Source: Fulvimarina manganoxydans
GTDB lineage: Bacteria; Pseudomonadota; Alphaproteobacteria; Rhizobiales; Rhizobiaceae
DNA length: 64,000 nucleotides
NCBI RefSeq assembly: GCF_900176465.1
Contig: NZ_FWXR01000005.1
Coordinates: 1 to 64,000, forward strand
Direction: 5' to 3'
Positions 17,999 to 27,054 of the stretch are shown here, piece after piece (positions within the stretch are counted from its first letter, which is position 1; every line of letters starts with the position of its first letter). Position numbers and translations under genes: made by a program. The notes below the pieces were generated by a model. It did not search any database. It saw only the letters and a program-made list of their open reading frames with translations, and was not told where the DNA came from.

Positions 17999-19207
17999 TC
18001 ATTCGGCCGCCTCCGCCATCTCCCGCGCTTCGCCGACACGGATATCGCCGGACATTAGCTTCGGCAGGAGCGTGTCGCGAAGTTCGGCGAGGGTTTGGTT
18101 TTCGAGCGAAGCCGCAATGGCGCGGTCGAAGGCTGCAGCAACGATCCGTCCGGCCGCCTCCAGTATGCGAGGATCGTCAGGAAGCGCTACCATCGCTTCT
18201 CTGAGATGGCGGCGCTGAATATGCCCCATAGTCGTTGCTTTCGATGCGGCGATTTGTCGGAACTCATCCATATGTTGATCCACGGCGTAGTAATGAAACC
18301 ATTTCGGCACGTGTTCGGAGGTGACTTTAAAAAGGTGCTGGTTCAGTGCGCCTGCCCCTTCCGTCCATACTTTTTGAAGCAGTGATCCTGACCAAGAAAA
18401 CAAGACGTCGCCATTGTTGATCCGATACTTCGTTGGAAGATTAGCGCTAGCTCGTGCAGTCTTCTCCGTGATGCCCAACCTCAGCTCGGCTATCTTTATA
18501 ACCGGCAGGCTCTCGCAACCCTCTTCAGGCGGAAATTTCTGAAGCGCCGCACCGTTTAAGAAATCCGCTACTTCCTCTAATGATCGAGAATGCCAGCCCT
18601 CAGGCAAACCATCCTCGCCGAACCGATCCGGGAAGAGGGCGGCGGTGGCGCCGTCCATGTGGGCGGGCTCGCGGCCTTCGGCCTTGGCGCGGACGGGATC
18701 GAAATCGACGAACCAAGACCGGTAGAGCGCCCGCGCCATCTCCTCCAGCGTCCCCGCTATCCGCCGGTTCAGTTCGATCTTGTCGTCGAGGGCACTTAGG
18801 GCTGTTGTGATCTCACGCTGCGTATCAAGGTTAGTCCACCATATCTGTATTGGGTGGACATGGTTGCGATTCAATGTCGGATTTGAAGATCCAACATCTA
18901 AGCTCTTCGTATCCAGCGACTTCAGGGCGTAGTAGACAAATCTGCTATCGTTGCCCTTGAAGTCTTTTACCCAAAGCGTAGTGTCGTGTGGCCAGTATGG
19001 CTGATTGACCCAGTAAACAGTTCCAAGCGAGCCTTTCCGGCCGATAACGACGCCTGGTCCATTGTCTATTGAAACGTTGTGGTAGAAAGATAAACCGCCG
19101 GATGAAATTACAGGCACGGAACCGAAGGAACTTTCCTTCCTTGTGATATCGACTCCTCTCTGGAGCGTTATTTGATCGCCGAGTGAGCACTGCCACCAAG
19201 TTGTCAT
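17999..19207 (-). CDS. hsdS: Type I restriction-modification specificity subunit HsdS
   Basis: This 402-residue protein has two target-recognition regions, roughly 1-125 and 205-335. Each is followed by a conserved helix: [20 protein letters not shown] and [20 protein letters not shown]. HsdS chooses the bipartite DNA sequence methylated by HsdM and cut by HsdR. It starts inside the end of hsdM (ATGA overlap, 19204-19207), showing translational coupling. Parts of the recognition regions (about 18240-18560 and 18830-19180) are visibly more AT-rich than hsdM and hsdR, as expected when specificity domains are swapped between strains. The recognised sequence cannot be read from here. Confidence 0.92.
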   Translation of the reverse strand: MTTWWQCSLGDQITLQRGVDITRKESSFGSVPVISSGGLSFYHNVSIDNGPGVVIGRKGSLGTVYWVNQPYWPHDTTLWVKDFKGNDSRFVYYALKSLDTKSLDVGSSNPTLNRNHVHPIQIWWTNLDTQREITTALSALDDKIELNRRIAGTLEEMARALYRSWFVDFDPVRAKAEGREPAHMDGATAALFPDRFGEDGLPEGWHSRSLEEVADFLNGAALQKFPPEEGCESLPVIKIAELRLGITEKTARASANLPTKYRINNGDVLFSWSGSLLQKVWTEGAGALNQHLFKVTSEHVPKWFHYYAVDQHMDEFRQIAASKATTMGHIQRRHLREAMVALPDDPRILEAAGRIVAAAFDRAIAASLENQTLAELRDTLLPKLMSGDIRVGEAREMAEAAE

Positions 19208-20733
19208 CTTAGTGTCCTCATTCGGGCTTCAATCTCCGCCTCAAGCCGCCGTCCCTCCGCGAACTGCTCCGCCAGAGTCGCAGTCAGCCGCTCGAACTTC
19301 TCCTCGAACGGCTCATCGTCTTCCGCCGCCGCACCGGCACCCACATAGCGTCCGGGCGTCAGGACGAAGTTGTGCTTGGCGATCTCCTCGGTCGTCGCCG
19401 CCTTGCAGAAGCCCGGCTCGTCTGCGTAGGCGCCAGCCAAGGCTTCACCGCGCCACGCATGATAGGCGTCCGCGATGCGGCTGATCTCGTCCGATGACAG
19501 CTGCTTCTGCTTGCGGCTGCCGGGGATCAGCGCGCCCATCTTGCGCGCGTCAATGAACAGGACCTCGCCGCGCCGGTCGCGGAGCTTCGCATCCATCGCG
19601 ACCCCGTTCGACTTGTCCTTTGCGAGGATCCAGAGGCAGACCGGAATCTGCGAGCCGGCGAAGAGCTGGCCCGGCAGCGCGACGATCGCGTCCACCGCGT
19701 TGCCCTCGACCATCGCGCGCCGGATCTCGCCCTCGCCGCCGCTCATCGACGACATCGATCCGTTCGCCATCACCACGCCGCCGACGCCGGTGGCGGACAG
19801 GTGCGAATGGATGTGCTGGATCCAGGCGAAGTTGGCATTGCCCGGCGGCGGTGCGCCGAACGTCCAGCGCGCATCCTCCTGCAGCGCCTCGCCCGACCAG
19901 TCGGAGATGTTGAAGGGCGGATTGGCGAGAATGAAGTCGAAGCGCTCGTCCGGGAACTCGTCGCGAACAAGCGTGCCCTCCGCGTTCCAGCGGAGATCGG
20001 CGAAGATGCCGCGAATAGCGAGGTTCATGCGGGCGAGGCCGAAGGTGGTGTGGTTGCGCTCCTGCCCGTAGATCGCGATCTCGTCCGTGCCATGCGCCTT
20101 CCGCCCGGCATGGGCCTCGATGAACGCCTTCGACTGGACGAAGAAGCCGCCCGTGCCGCAGCACGGATCGTAGACGCGGCCGCGCATCGGTTCGATCATC
20201 TCGGCGAGCGTCTCGACCACCGATTTCGGCGTGAAGAACTCGCCGCCGCGCTTGCCTTCCGCCGCCGCGAACTCTCCGATGCAGTATTCGTAGACGCGGC
20301 CGAGCATATCGAAGTCGCGGCTGTCGCCCTCCATCTTCACGTTGGAGAAGAGGTCGATCAGCCCGGTCAGCATGGTCCGGTCGATCGCCTCGCGGCCGAA
20401 CCGCTTCGGCAGCGCGCCCTTCAGGCTCTCGTTCTCCTCCTCGATCGCGCGCATGGCGTCGTCGATCATGACGCCGATCTTCGGATCCTTGGCATGAGCG
20501 GACAGATGCGACCAACGCGCCTCCTCCGGCACGAAGAAGACGTTCTCGGCGAGATACTCGTCGCGATCTTCGGCATCATAGCCGGCCGCTTCCAGACCCT
20601 TCTGAACACGCCGGAACGCCTCCGAGACGTAGCGCAGGAACAGCATACCCAGCGCAATATGCTTATACTCTCCAGCGTCCATCGCGCCGCGCATCTTGTC
20701 CGCGGCCGCAAACAGCGACTTTTCGATACTCAA
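19204..20733 (-). CDS. hsdM: Type I DNA methyltransferase subunit HsdM
   Basis: This 509-residue N6-adenine methyltransferase has the N-terminal helical domain (DKMRGAMDAGEYKHIALGML), the SAM-binding motif I DPCCGTGGFF and the catalytic motif IV NPPF (FILANPPFNISDW). With HsdS it methylates the host sequence. It is the first gene of the hsdM-hsdS-hsdR operon and starts with TTG at 20731-20733, preceded by GGGGA. The 250 bp to the tRNA-Gln gene hold its promoter. It looks intact, so the island should still confer methylation even if restriction is lost. Confidence 0.94.
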   Translation of the reverse strand: MSIEKSLFAAADKMRGAMDAGEYKHIALGMLFLRYVSEAFRRVQKGLEAAGYDAEDRDEYLAENVFFVPEEARWSHLSAHAKDPKIGVMIDDAMRAIEEENESLKGALPKRFGREAIDRTMLTGLIDLFSNVKMEGDSRDFDMLGRVYEYCIGEFAAAEGKRGGEFFTPKSVVETLAEMIEPMRGRVYDPCCGTGGFFVQSKAFIEAHAGRKAHGTDEIAIYGQERNHTTFGLARMNLAIRGIFADLRWNAEGTLVRDEFPDERFDFILANPPFNISDWSGEALQEDARWTFGAPPPGNANFAWIQHIHSHLSATGVGGVVMANGSMSSMSGGEGEIRRAMVEGNAVDAIVALPGQLFAGSQIPVCLWILAKDKSNGVAMDAKLRDRRGEVLFIDARKMGALIPGSRKQKQLSSDEISRIADAYHAWRGEALAGAYADEPGFCKAATTEEIAKHNFVLTPGRYVGAGAAAEDDEPFEEKFERLTATLAEQFAEGRRLEAEIEARMRTLR

Positions 20734-20983
20734 ATCTCAATTCCCCGTTGCGCCTTGAGATGCACGGTGATCTTCGAATCCCTTTGAGGTCAAGGAAGAG
20801 GACGAGTTTGTGTTTCGGGTTCGCGTTGGGGTGTTGCTCTGTCGCAAAAAATCTTCGGTGGCCACCGAGTTCGTATCACCGCGTCCAGAGATCCAGAATG
20901 CCATGTGGACTGCGCACAAAACTGATACACACGAGCTTCTCGCCCGTTCACTAGGTAATTGATTTTGCTGCGGGAAAAATGAA

Positions 20984-21000
20984 TGGCTGGGGAACCTGGA
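20984..21000. repeat. Attachment site repeat (att, tRNA side)
   Basis: This is the second 17-bp copy. It overlaps the acceptor stem, T-stem start and encoded CCA of the tRNA-Gln gene on the minus strand, which leaves the tRNA intact after integration. Confidence 0.85.
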
Positions 21001-21057
21001 TTCGAACCAGGACTAACGGAGTCAGAGTCCGCTGGTCTACCGTTAACCTATTCCCCA
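20984..21057 (-). tRNA. tRNA-Gln, anticodon CTG
   Basis: Read on the minus strand from 21057, the acceptor strand TGGGGAA pairs with TTCCCCA near the 3' end. The anticodon arm is GCGGA-CTCTGAC-TCCGT with anticodon CTG, the T-arm is CCTGG-TTCGAAT-CCAGG, and the gene encodes its own CCA (20984-20986). Total length is 74 bases. It is the integration target of the island lying downstream of its 3' end. No terminator hairpin is obvious after it, but a T-rich run (TTCATTTTTCCC) follows directly. Confidence 0.95.
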
Positions 21058-21520
21058 ACAGGGTCGGCAGTGGCGCCGATGTGGGCTGTCATATAACGGC
21101 CAAGAGCGCGCCTGTGAACCCCCGGCAAGGGGAAAAATTCGTCGTTGGGCGTCTTTACGGATTTCGGTCTCATGCGAGGAAAAGAAGTCGATGCACGCGG
21201 CTACCGACAGATACCAACGGGGGTATGACACCGATTTCGGTTAATCAGTTCGGCCTGACCGGTTTCGCGCACGTTCGCAAATCGATTCAGCAGAGGGCTC
21301 AGGGCTCCTTCAGCTTTGCGCGAAGCGCGCAATCGTCGGCGTCCCCAAAGCCGTTCCCGAATTACGGGGCGAAATTCACTATGAGCTTCATGCTGTGAGT
21401 GATTTATTGCCGCATACCGCACACAAGATGTGAGTTCGAAAAGATGCGCCGAACCGGCTTCGTCGAAGACGGAGCGAAGGCATTTGAGGTCCGAAGGGTT
21501 CGGGATGAACCTGACGACGG
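21058..21520. other. Noncoding stretch between tRNA-Gln and the LLM monooxygenase
   Basis: About 460 bp hold the tRNA promoter and the 3' side of the leftward monooxygenase gene. Short open frames here show no family features, and I see no repeat or RNA structure worth naming. Confidence 0.5.
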
Positions 21521-22831
21521 TCAGCCCCGCAAGCCGAGATGATCGGCAAAACAGGTCCCCGAATAGTCTGTCCGGCAGAGGCCCGCTTGAGCGAGGCGGG
21601 GGACGAGGTCGCTCAGGAATTGATGCATCGATCCGGTCGAGCCGCCCGGGACGGCGACGAAGCCGTCAATGGCGTCGGCCGCGGCCCAATCGGCGATCTC
21701 GCGATAGGCGTCTTCGGGCGTTCCGACGATCCGCCAATGGGCCGATCCGATCACTTCGGGCCGCTCCAAGAGGTCGGCAAGACGGGGCTCGTCCCTTGCG
21801 ATCAGCCGGCGCAGGAGGTCGGAATGGGTGCGGCTGCGGACAGTGGCGGGTGGCGGCGGAAGATCGCCAGCCTCGATGCGGCGATCCTCTGGCCAATGCT
21901 TCAGGTCAAGCCCCGTCATTTCGGCGATGGAGGCAAGCTTGCGTGTGGTATCGATCCGGGCATGGGTTTCGGTGAAAAGGTCTTCGGCTTCCTGGCGGCT
22001 ATCAGCCAGAAACAGGCTGAGACCAGGCAGGATCCGTACGGCATCAGCGCCCCGGCCTGAGACCTCGGCGCGGCGCCTCAGATCGCTTCGCAGCTCGATC
22101 GCCGCCTCGCGGTCCGGCGTTGCGGCAAAGACCGCGTCGGCGACGCTGGCCGCAAAGTCCCGCCCTCGGTCCGAGGCGCCGGCCTGGACGATCGGGATGC
22201 GTGCGCCGTCTCTGGCCGGAAGATTGAGCGGCCCGGCGATCTGGTAGAAATCGCCTTCGAAATCGATCGGATGGACGCGCTGCGGATCGGCGAACAGCCC
22301 CCGCTCCCGATCGAGGGCGAGCGCCTCGTTCGGAAAGCTCTGCCACAAACGTTTGACCGCCTCGACGGCTTCGCTCGCGCGGGCATAGCGCTCATCGGTC
22401 GAGGGCATCTTGTCCAGACCGAAATTGTCATGGCCGTCCAGGGCGGTGACGACATTCCAGCCGGCGCGTCCCTGACTGATCCGGTCGAGCGAGAGAAGCT
22501 GCCGGGCGATCAGAAAGGGCGGATAAAAGGTCGTCGATGCGGTGGTCAGAAGACCGATATGGGTCGTTTCTGTAGCGATCGCGGCGAGGAGAATCGTCGG
22601 ATCGAGGCTGGCAAAGCCCGGGCCTTTTTCAAGAGCGGCCCGGTCCAGATAAAGCGTGTCAGGACGAAAGACGAAGTCGAGCTTCGCCGCTTCCGCCCGC
22701 CGGGCGATATCCACGTAAAACGCGGTTTCAAAAAGATTTTCCACTCCGCTATCGGCCCGCCGCCAGGCTTCGCCACTCAGCCAGGTGGGCGAGAGCGACA
22801 GGCCGATATGGAGGGGGTTTCGTGCCGGCAT
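21521..22831 (-). CDS. LLM-class FMN-dependent monooxygenase (NtaA/SnaA/DszA family)
   Basis: This is a luciferase-like barrel enzyme of about 436 residues from ATG 22831 (MPARNPLHIGLSL). A longer frame to 22969 would add 46 unlikely residues that run into the divergent promoter. Family features are LDFVFRPDTLYLDR, IGLLTTASTTFYPPFLIARQ, DRISQGRAGWNVVT, DNFGLDKMPSTDERY and PIVQAGASDRGRDFAA. NtaA-type enzymes use FMNH2 supplied by a separate reductase to oxidise sulfur or amine compounds, including metal chelators such as nitrilotriacetate. It is divergent from a siderophore-type ABC transporter, so a role in processing a ferric chelate or its ligand is possible but inferred. No flavin reductase is adjacent. 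Confidence 0.85.
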   Translation of the reverse strand: MPARNPLHIGLSLSPTWLSGEAWRRADSGVENLFETAFYVDIARRAEAAKLDFVFRPDTLYLDRAALEKGPGFASLDPTILLAAIATETTHIGLLTTASTTFYPPFLIARQLLSLDRISQGRAGWNVVTALDGHDNFGLDKMPSTDERYARASEAVEAVKRLWQSFPNEALALDRERGLFADPQRVHPIDFEGDFYQIAGPLNLPARDGARIPIVQAGASDRGRDFAASVADAVFAATPDREAAIELRSDLRRRAEVSGRGADAVRILPGLSLFLADSRQEAEDLFTETHARIDTTRKLASIAEMTGLDLKHWPEDRRIEAGDLPPPPATVRSRTHSDLLRRLIARDEPRLADLLERPEVIGSAHWRIVGTPEDAYREIADWAAADAIDGFVAVPGGSTGSMHQFLSDLVPRLAQAGLCRTDYSGTCFADHLGLRG

Positions 22832-22905
22832 GATTTGGTCTGTCCCGTCTCTGGTCGATCGTCTCTTGCATCGCGCTGTATTTATGATGAAAGAAATCGA
22901 CTTTA

Positions 22906-22926
22906 AAAGCCCAGCCAAGGGGCTTT
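22906..22926. promoter_or_regulatory. Stem-loop in the divergent monooxygenase/ABC transporter promoter region
   Basis: AAAGCCC (22906-22912) and GGGCTTT (22920-22926) are perfect reverse complements, 70 bp before the ABC ATPase start and 75 bp before the monooxygenase start. It could be an operator or a leader hairpin. No consensus Fur, Irr or RirA box is clear here. Confidence 0.35.
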
Positions 22927-22996
22927 GAGTTTCGCCTTGTCCGGTTTCGACCGGCGAGGCGAAAGGCATGGAAACGCAAAGCGGAAAAGGGGTTTC

Positions 22997-23788
22997 ATGA
23001 TCGAAGCGCGAGGCCTCAGCGCCGCCTATGGCGACACGCCCGTTCTGTTCGACGTCTCGGCCCGTTTCTCCGCCGGCAGGCTGACGGCGCTGGTCGGGCC
23101 GAATGGCTGCGGCAAGTCGACCTTTCTCAAGGCGATCATGAATTTCGTGCCCGTGAGCGGCGGCGCCGTCACGCTCGATGGCGAGCCGATCTTAAAGATC
23201 GGACGGCGCAAACTTGCCCGGCGCCTTGCCTATCTGCCGCAGGAAAGCCAGTGTCCGGACTATATGACCCTTGGCGAACTCGTCGAGCTCGCCGGCTATT
23301 CGCGCTATTCTCTGTTTGGCGGACCGACGGAGGGTGATCGCGAACTCTTTCAAAAGGCCCTTGGCGTCGTCGGTCTCGAGGGTCTCGCCCATCGCCAGGT
23401 GAACCGGCTGTCGGGCGGCCAGCGCCAGCGCGCCTTCATCGCGATGATCCTCGCCCAGGACGCCGGGATCGTTTTGATGGACGAGCCGGTGAACCATCTC
23501 GACATGACCTATCAATATGCGACGATGAGCCTCGTGAAGGATCTCACCCGCGACCACGGCAAGACCGTTATTACCGTCCTCCACGATCTCAATCTGACCC
23601 TCGCCTTTGCCGATGATGTCGTCATGATGCGTGAGGGCCGGATCGTCGCGGCCGGGCCGGTTCGCGAGACGGTGACGCCTGAAACGGTCGGGGCGGTCTT
23701 CGATCTCGATGCCGACATCTTCGAGCGCGATGGGCGCCTCGTCTGCCTGCCGCGCATGGACGCGCGGTGCCGGACGCTCGCCGCATGA
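22997..23788 (+). CDS. Iron-siderophore ABC transporter ATP-binding protein (FecE/FhuC type)
   Basis: This ATPase of 263 residues carries Walker A GPNGCGKST, signature LSGGQRQRA, Walker B VLMDEPVNHLD and the H-loop TVLHDLN. It energises import of a ferric siderophore across the inner membrane. ATG 22997 follows AAAAGGGG; a longer frame from 22925 has no such site. Its stop overlaps the first permease start (ATGA at 23785), so the three genes 22997-25859 form one translationally coupled operon. The siderophore made by the synthesis genes downstream is the probable cargo. Confidence 0.92.
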   Translation: MIEARGLSAAYGDTPVLFDVSARFSAGRLTALVGPNGCGKSTFLKAIMNFVPVSGGAVTLDGEPILKIGRRKLARRLAYLPQESQCPDYMTLGELVELAGYSRYSLFGGPTEGDRELFQKALGVVGLEGLAHRQVNRLSGGQRQRAFIAMILAQDAGIVLMDEPVNHLDMTYQYATMSLVKDLTRDHGKTVITVLHDLNLTLAFADDVVMMREGRIVAAGPVRETVTPETVGAVFDLDADIFERDGRLVCLPRMDARCRTLAA

Positions 23789-24795
23789 GACATCGCGGCG
23801 CCTTTCTCATCAGTGCGGCGGTGCTTCTGGTCGTGACGCTCTTTCTCAATCTGTCGCTCGGCGCGATTGTTATTCCGACGAGCACGATCCTGTCGGCCTT
23901 TCTCAGCTTCGATCGCCAAGACTATGCCCAGAATGTCGTCCTTTATCAGCGATTGCCGCGCGCGCTGATCGCCCTTTATGTGGGTGCGCTCTTCGCCTCC
24001 AGCGGCAGCGTGCTGCAGGGACTGACCCGCAATCCCCTCGCCTCGCCCGCAACCCTCGGCATCAGCGCCGGGGCCGCCGCCTTCGTCGTCGGCGGCGTGA
24101 TGCTCTTCGATTTCGGCCTCGAAGCCCAAGGCTTTGCGGCCCTGGCCGGGGCGATCCTCGGTTTCCTGGCCAGCCTGACGATGGCGCGCTTCGCCGGCCT
24201 GTCGCGCGACCCGCGAGGCCTGTCGCTGATCCTGTCCGGTGCGCTCGTCTCAATGCTTTTGATCGGCCTTGCCAATGCGCTTTTGTTGTCCGATCCGTCC
24301 CGCCGAGCCGATCTCCTCAGCTGGATCAGCGGCAATATCAACCATGTCTATGCCGACCGGCTTTTTAGCGTCTGGTGGCTTGGGGCGGTGTCGCTTGGGC
24401 TGCTTTTCGCCCTGGCGCGGCCGCTGACGCTGATGTCGCTCGGGCGCGAGCAGGCCGCCTCGGCCGGTGTGAATGTGGACCTTGTGACGCGCCTGTCGCT
24501 CGCCGCCGTGATGGTCGGCTCGGGCTCGGCGGTGGCGATCTGCGGGCCGATCGGCTTTGTTGGTCTCGTCGTGCCCCATCTCGTACGCCCCTTTGTCGGC
24601 CAGGACCAGAGGCTGGGCCTGCCGGCCTGCGCGCTGACGGGCGCGATCGCCTGTCTCCTCGCCGATATGGTCGCACGGGAGGCCTTTCAGCCCTTCGTCC
24701 TCAATACCGGGGTGCTGCTCGATCTCCTCGGCGGGCTCGCCTTCCTTCTCATCGTCAAGCGCTTCTATCTGGCGGGTGGGGAAGCGGCCCGATGA
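23785..24795 (+). CDS. Siderophore ABC transporter permease (FecCD family), first
   Basis: This is a 336-residue polytopic membrane protein with the FecCD signatures VLYQRLPRALIALYVGALFA, GSVLQGLTRNPLASPATLGI and GPIGFVGLVVPHLVRPFVGQ (the coupling helix that docks on the ATPase). It starts inside the ATPase stop and ends inside the start of the second permease (ATGA at 24792). It should pair with that permease as a heterodimer. Confidence 0.92.
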   Translation: MRHRGAFLISAAVLLVVTLFLNLSLGAIVIPTSTILSAFLSFDRQDYAQNVVLYQRLPRALIALYVGALFASSGSVLQGLTRNPLASPATLGISAGAAAFVVGGVMLFDFGLEAQGFAALAGAILGFLASLTMARFAGLSRDPRGLSLILSGALVSMLLIGLANALLLSDPSRRADLLSWISGNINHVYADRLFSVWWLGAVSLGLLFALARPLTLMSLGREQAASAGVNVDLVTRLSLAAVMVGSGSAVAICGPIGFVGLVVPHLVRPFVGQDQRLGLPACALTGAIACLLADMVAREAFQPFVLNTGVLLDLLGGLAFLLIVKRFYLAGGEAAR

Positions 24796-25859
24796 TCCGG
24801 CGCGCGCGAGCCCTCGACGGGCGCTCCGTCCTGCGGCTGGGCAATGGCTTCCAGATTCGCCTGCACAATCTCGCAGCCGCCCTGGCGCTCGGTCTTGCTT
24901 GTCTCGCACTCGCCGCTCTGGCGGTGAGCATCGGAGCGCAAGAGGTTGGCCTTGCCGATCTCCTGCGCTCGCTGACCGGTGAGCCGCTCGATCCGGCGAG
25001 CGCCTATGCCCTCTGGACGGTGCGCCTGCCCCGGATCGTCGTCGGCTTTCTCGCCGGCTGGGCGGTGGCCTTGTCCGGCGCGGTGCTCCAGTCGCTTGCC
25101 CGCAATCCGCTCGCCGATCCGGGGCTCTTCGGCCTCAATCAGGGCTCGATGGTGGCGATCATGCTGCTTCTGGTCTTCCTGCCAGCCGCGCCGCGCGAGA
25201 TTGTGCCGCTCGCCGCGCTTCTCGGCGGTCTTGGCGTCGGTCTCCTGTTGATCTGGCTTGTCGGCGGGGCCCGCTCCGGCGGCCTTGCGATCCTTCTCAT
25301 GGGGCTCGCGGTCGAAACGGTGCTCTCCGCGATCACCTCGATCCTCATTCTCTATACGCCGCCTGAGACCTCCTATGGTCTGTCGGCCTGGCTCGCAGGA
25401 TCGCTGTTTCAGGCGAGCTGGTCGGGCGCTGCGGCCTTTGCGCCCTGGTTCGCGGTCGGCGTGATCGGCATTGCGGTCTTCGGCCGAAGCCTTGCCGTCT
25501 ATGATCTTGGAACTGATATGGCCCGCGCGATCGGAGAGCCGGTCACCCGCTCCCGGCCGGTGATCTTCGTCTTTGCCGTTCTGATGAGTTCGACCGCCGT
25601 CAGCGCCGTTGGTCCGCTGACCTTTCTTGGCGTTCTGGCGCCGCATCTGGCGGCTTTCGTCTCCCCCGCCACGGGTCGCGCGCGGCTGGTCCTGTCGAGC
25701 CTGATGGGCGGCGCTCTTGTCATTGCTGCCGACGGCCTCTTGCGCGGCCTGCCATCGACGATGGCCCTGCCGATCGGCCTCGCCATTACCCTTGTCGGCG
25801 TCCCGCTCTTCATGATCACGTTGCGGCTTCGAACCTTACGCCGGCTGCAGGCGCCGTGA
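24792..25859 (+). CDS. Siderophore ABC transporter permease (FecCD family), second
   Basis: This is a 355-residue polytopic protein with VRLPRIVVGFLAGWAVALSG, AVLQSLARNPLADPGLFGLN and GPLTFLGVLAPHLAAFVSPA, the same family motifs as its partner. The GGRA-like coupling region is slightly more diverged (SPATGRARL). It ends 18 bases from the end of the opposite-strand binding-protein gene, so the two transcripts converge. Confidence 0.92.
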   Translation: MIRRARALDGRSVLRLGNGFQIRLHNLAAALALGLACLALAALAVSIGAQEVGLADLLRSLTGEPLDPASAYALWTVRLPRIVVGFLAGWAVALSGAVLQSLARNPLADPGLFGLNQGSMVAIMLLLVFLPAAPREIVPLAALLGGLGVGLLLIWLVGGARSGGLAILLMGLAVETVLSAITSILILYTPPETSYGLSAWLAGSLFQASWSGAAAFAPWFAVGVIGIAVFGRSLAVYDLGTDMARAIGEPVTRSRPVIFVFAVLMSSTAVSAVGPLTFLGVLAPHLAAFVSPATGRARLVLSSLMGGALVIAADGLLRGLPSTMALPIGLAITLVGVPLFMITLRLRTLRRLQAP

Positions 25860-25877
25860 GATGACCGCCGCTTTCCG

Positions 25878-26873
25878 TCACCGGCCTTTTTCGAAGGCTT
25901 CGATCGCATCCAGCGTGTGGAGCGCGCTGGCGATGGTGGGGGTCGCGACCTTTGCGGAATCGAGATAGAGGACGCGCCCTTCCCGCGCCGGCTTCAGGAA
26001 GGACCGCCAGCCCGGCATGATCGTGTCAAGCCGGGCTTGGGTCGCTTGGGGCGAGCGGTCCGCGACCGCGTAGCTGTTCATGACGACGAGAAGATCGGGA
26101 TCGGCCATTCCGAGAGTTTCCGGGCTGAGCGGAACGGAAAAGAGGGTGCCGGGACCGGCGCCGGCTTCCGTGCCGCTAAGATCGGCACGGCGAAAGCCCA
26201 GATCCTCGATCGCCTGAATGGCGCCCGACATGTCGCCGACGAGATTGAGCTGGTCGTTGGTGATGATGGCGAGATAGATCTTGTCCGCTCCGCCCGGTAC
26301 GCGCTTTGCGACCTCCGCGAGCCGCGTCTCGTAGGTCTTCAGCCTTTCGGCATAGGCGTCTTGCCGCCCGACGAGATCGGCGAGATCCTTCTCGACGCCG
26401 AAGCCATGAACCCGGCCAGTGCTGACGGTTTGCAGATAGGTCGGCGCGATGGTCGAGAGCTGCTCGGCCTTGTCGACATCGCGTTCGGTGCCGATGATCA
26501 GGTCCGGGTCGAGCGCCCGCAGCCTTTCCAGATCGATCCGGCCGAAGGGGCCGAAGCCTTTCGGCTTGGCGCCGCTTTGCCCCATGACGGTGTCGATGAA
26601 ATCCACCGCCGAAAGGGGCGAGCCGTCATCGGCCCGGCCATAGCTGCCGACGGGTTCGAGGCCGAGATCGATGAGAGGCAGGCCGAGAAGCGGCTCATGC
26701 ATGACGACGACGCGCTTCGGCTCGACAGGAATCTCCACCACCCGTCCGGTATCGTCCGTGACCTGCCGGTCGGCTCCCCGTGCCGCGAAAGGAGCGGCCA
26801 GCAGCGCGAGCAGAACGGCGGCAAGAGGAACAAGCTTCGAAGGTCGCAATGCTTGGGTCTCCCATTCGGTCAT
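25878..26873 (-). CDS. Periplasmic ferric-siderophore-binding protein (FecB/FhuD family)
   Basis: From ATG 26873 (MTEWETQALRPSKL) it encodes 331 residues. There is a signal peptide (LVPLAAVLLALLAAPFAARG) and a class III binding-protein fold: RQVTDDTGRVVEIPVEPKRV at the N-terminus, LGLEPVGSYG, and LDPDLIIGTERD before the long linker helix. It hands the ferric siderophore to the FecCD-type permeases. A longer frame to 27050 has no signal-peptide logic. It is probably transcribed after the TonB-dependent receptor gene, 181 bases upstream, with a stem-loop in between. Confidence 0.88.
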   Translation of the reverse strand: MTEWETQALRPSKLVPLAAVLLALLAAPFAARGADRQVTDDTGRVVEIPVEPKRVVVMHEPLLGLPLIDLGLEPVGSYGRADDGSPLSAVDFIDTVMGQSGAKPKGFGPFGRIDLERLRALDPDLIIGTERDVDKAEQLSTIAPTYLQTVSTGRVHGFGVEKDLADLVGRQDAYAERLKTYETRLAEVAKRVPGGADKIYLAIITNDQLNLVGDMSGAIQAIEDLGFRRADLSGTEAGAGPGTLFSVPLSPETLGMADPDLLVVMNSYAVADRSPQATQARLDTIMPGWRSFLKPAREGRVLYLDSAKVATPTIASALHTLDAIEAFEKGR

Positions 26874-26956
26874 CGTTCGAAAAAGGGGAGCGCCGCACTG
26901 GCCCTGAAAGACCCGTGCGGCGCGCTGACAGGCTGGAGGCCCGATCGATGATTTTG

Positions 26957-26986
26957 TTAGGAAAGGACCAAGTTGCCCTTTCCTAA
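26957..26986 (-). terminator. Stem-loop between receptor and binding-protein genes
   Basis: TTAGGAAAGG (26957-26966) and CCTTTCCTAA (26977-26986) form a perfect 10-bp stem with a 10-base loop. On the minus strand it is followed only by CAAAATCA, so it is a weak terminator at best. It may tune binding-protein expression relative to the receptor. Confidence 0.45.
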
Positions 26987-27054
26987 AAGGCCAGAGAAAC
27001 CAGAGGCCTGCTAATATCCGGCCGGTCCTCACCGAACCGGCTGAACCCAAAGGA

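Larger units (their letters stand above)
9976..21000. mobile_element. Genomic island integrated in tRNA-Gln(CTG), carrying a type I restriction-modification operon
   Basis: A 17-bp sequence, TGGCTGGGGAACCTGGA, occurs at 9976-9992 and again at 20984-21000. At the second site it is the CCA-bearing 3' end of a complete tRNA-Gln gene. The integrase gene begins about 60-110 bp inside the first copy. The 11.0 kb between them hold a tyrosine integrase (frameshifted), two serine recombinases, two small DNA-binding-type proteins and hsdM, hsdS and hsdR. This is the classical layout of an integrative island using a tRNA 3' end as attB. The frameshift implies the integrase is no longer made, so excision probably needs help in trans. 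Confidence 0.88.

Noticed and set aside
21201-21422. Small gene between the tRNA and the monooxygenase
   Set aside because: The frame has no ribosome site, an unusual residue composition and no family likeness.
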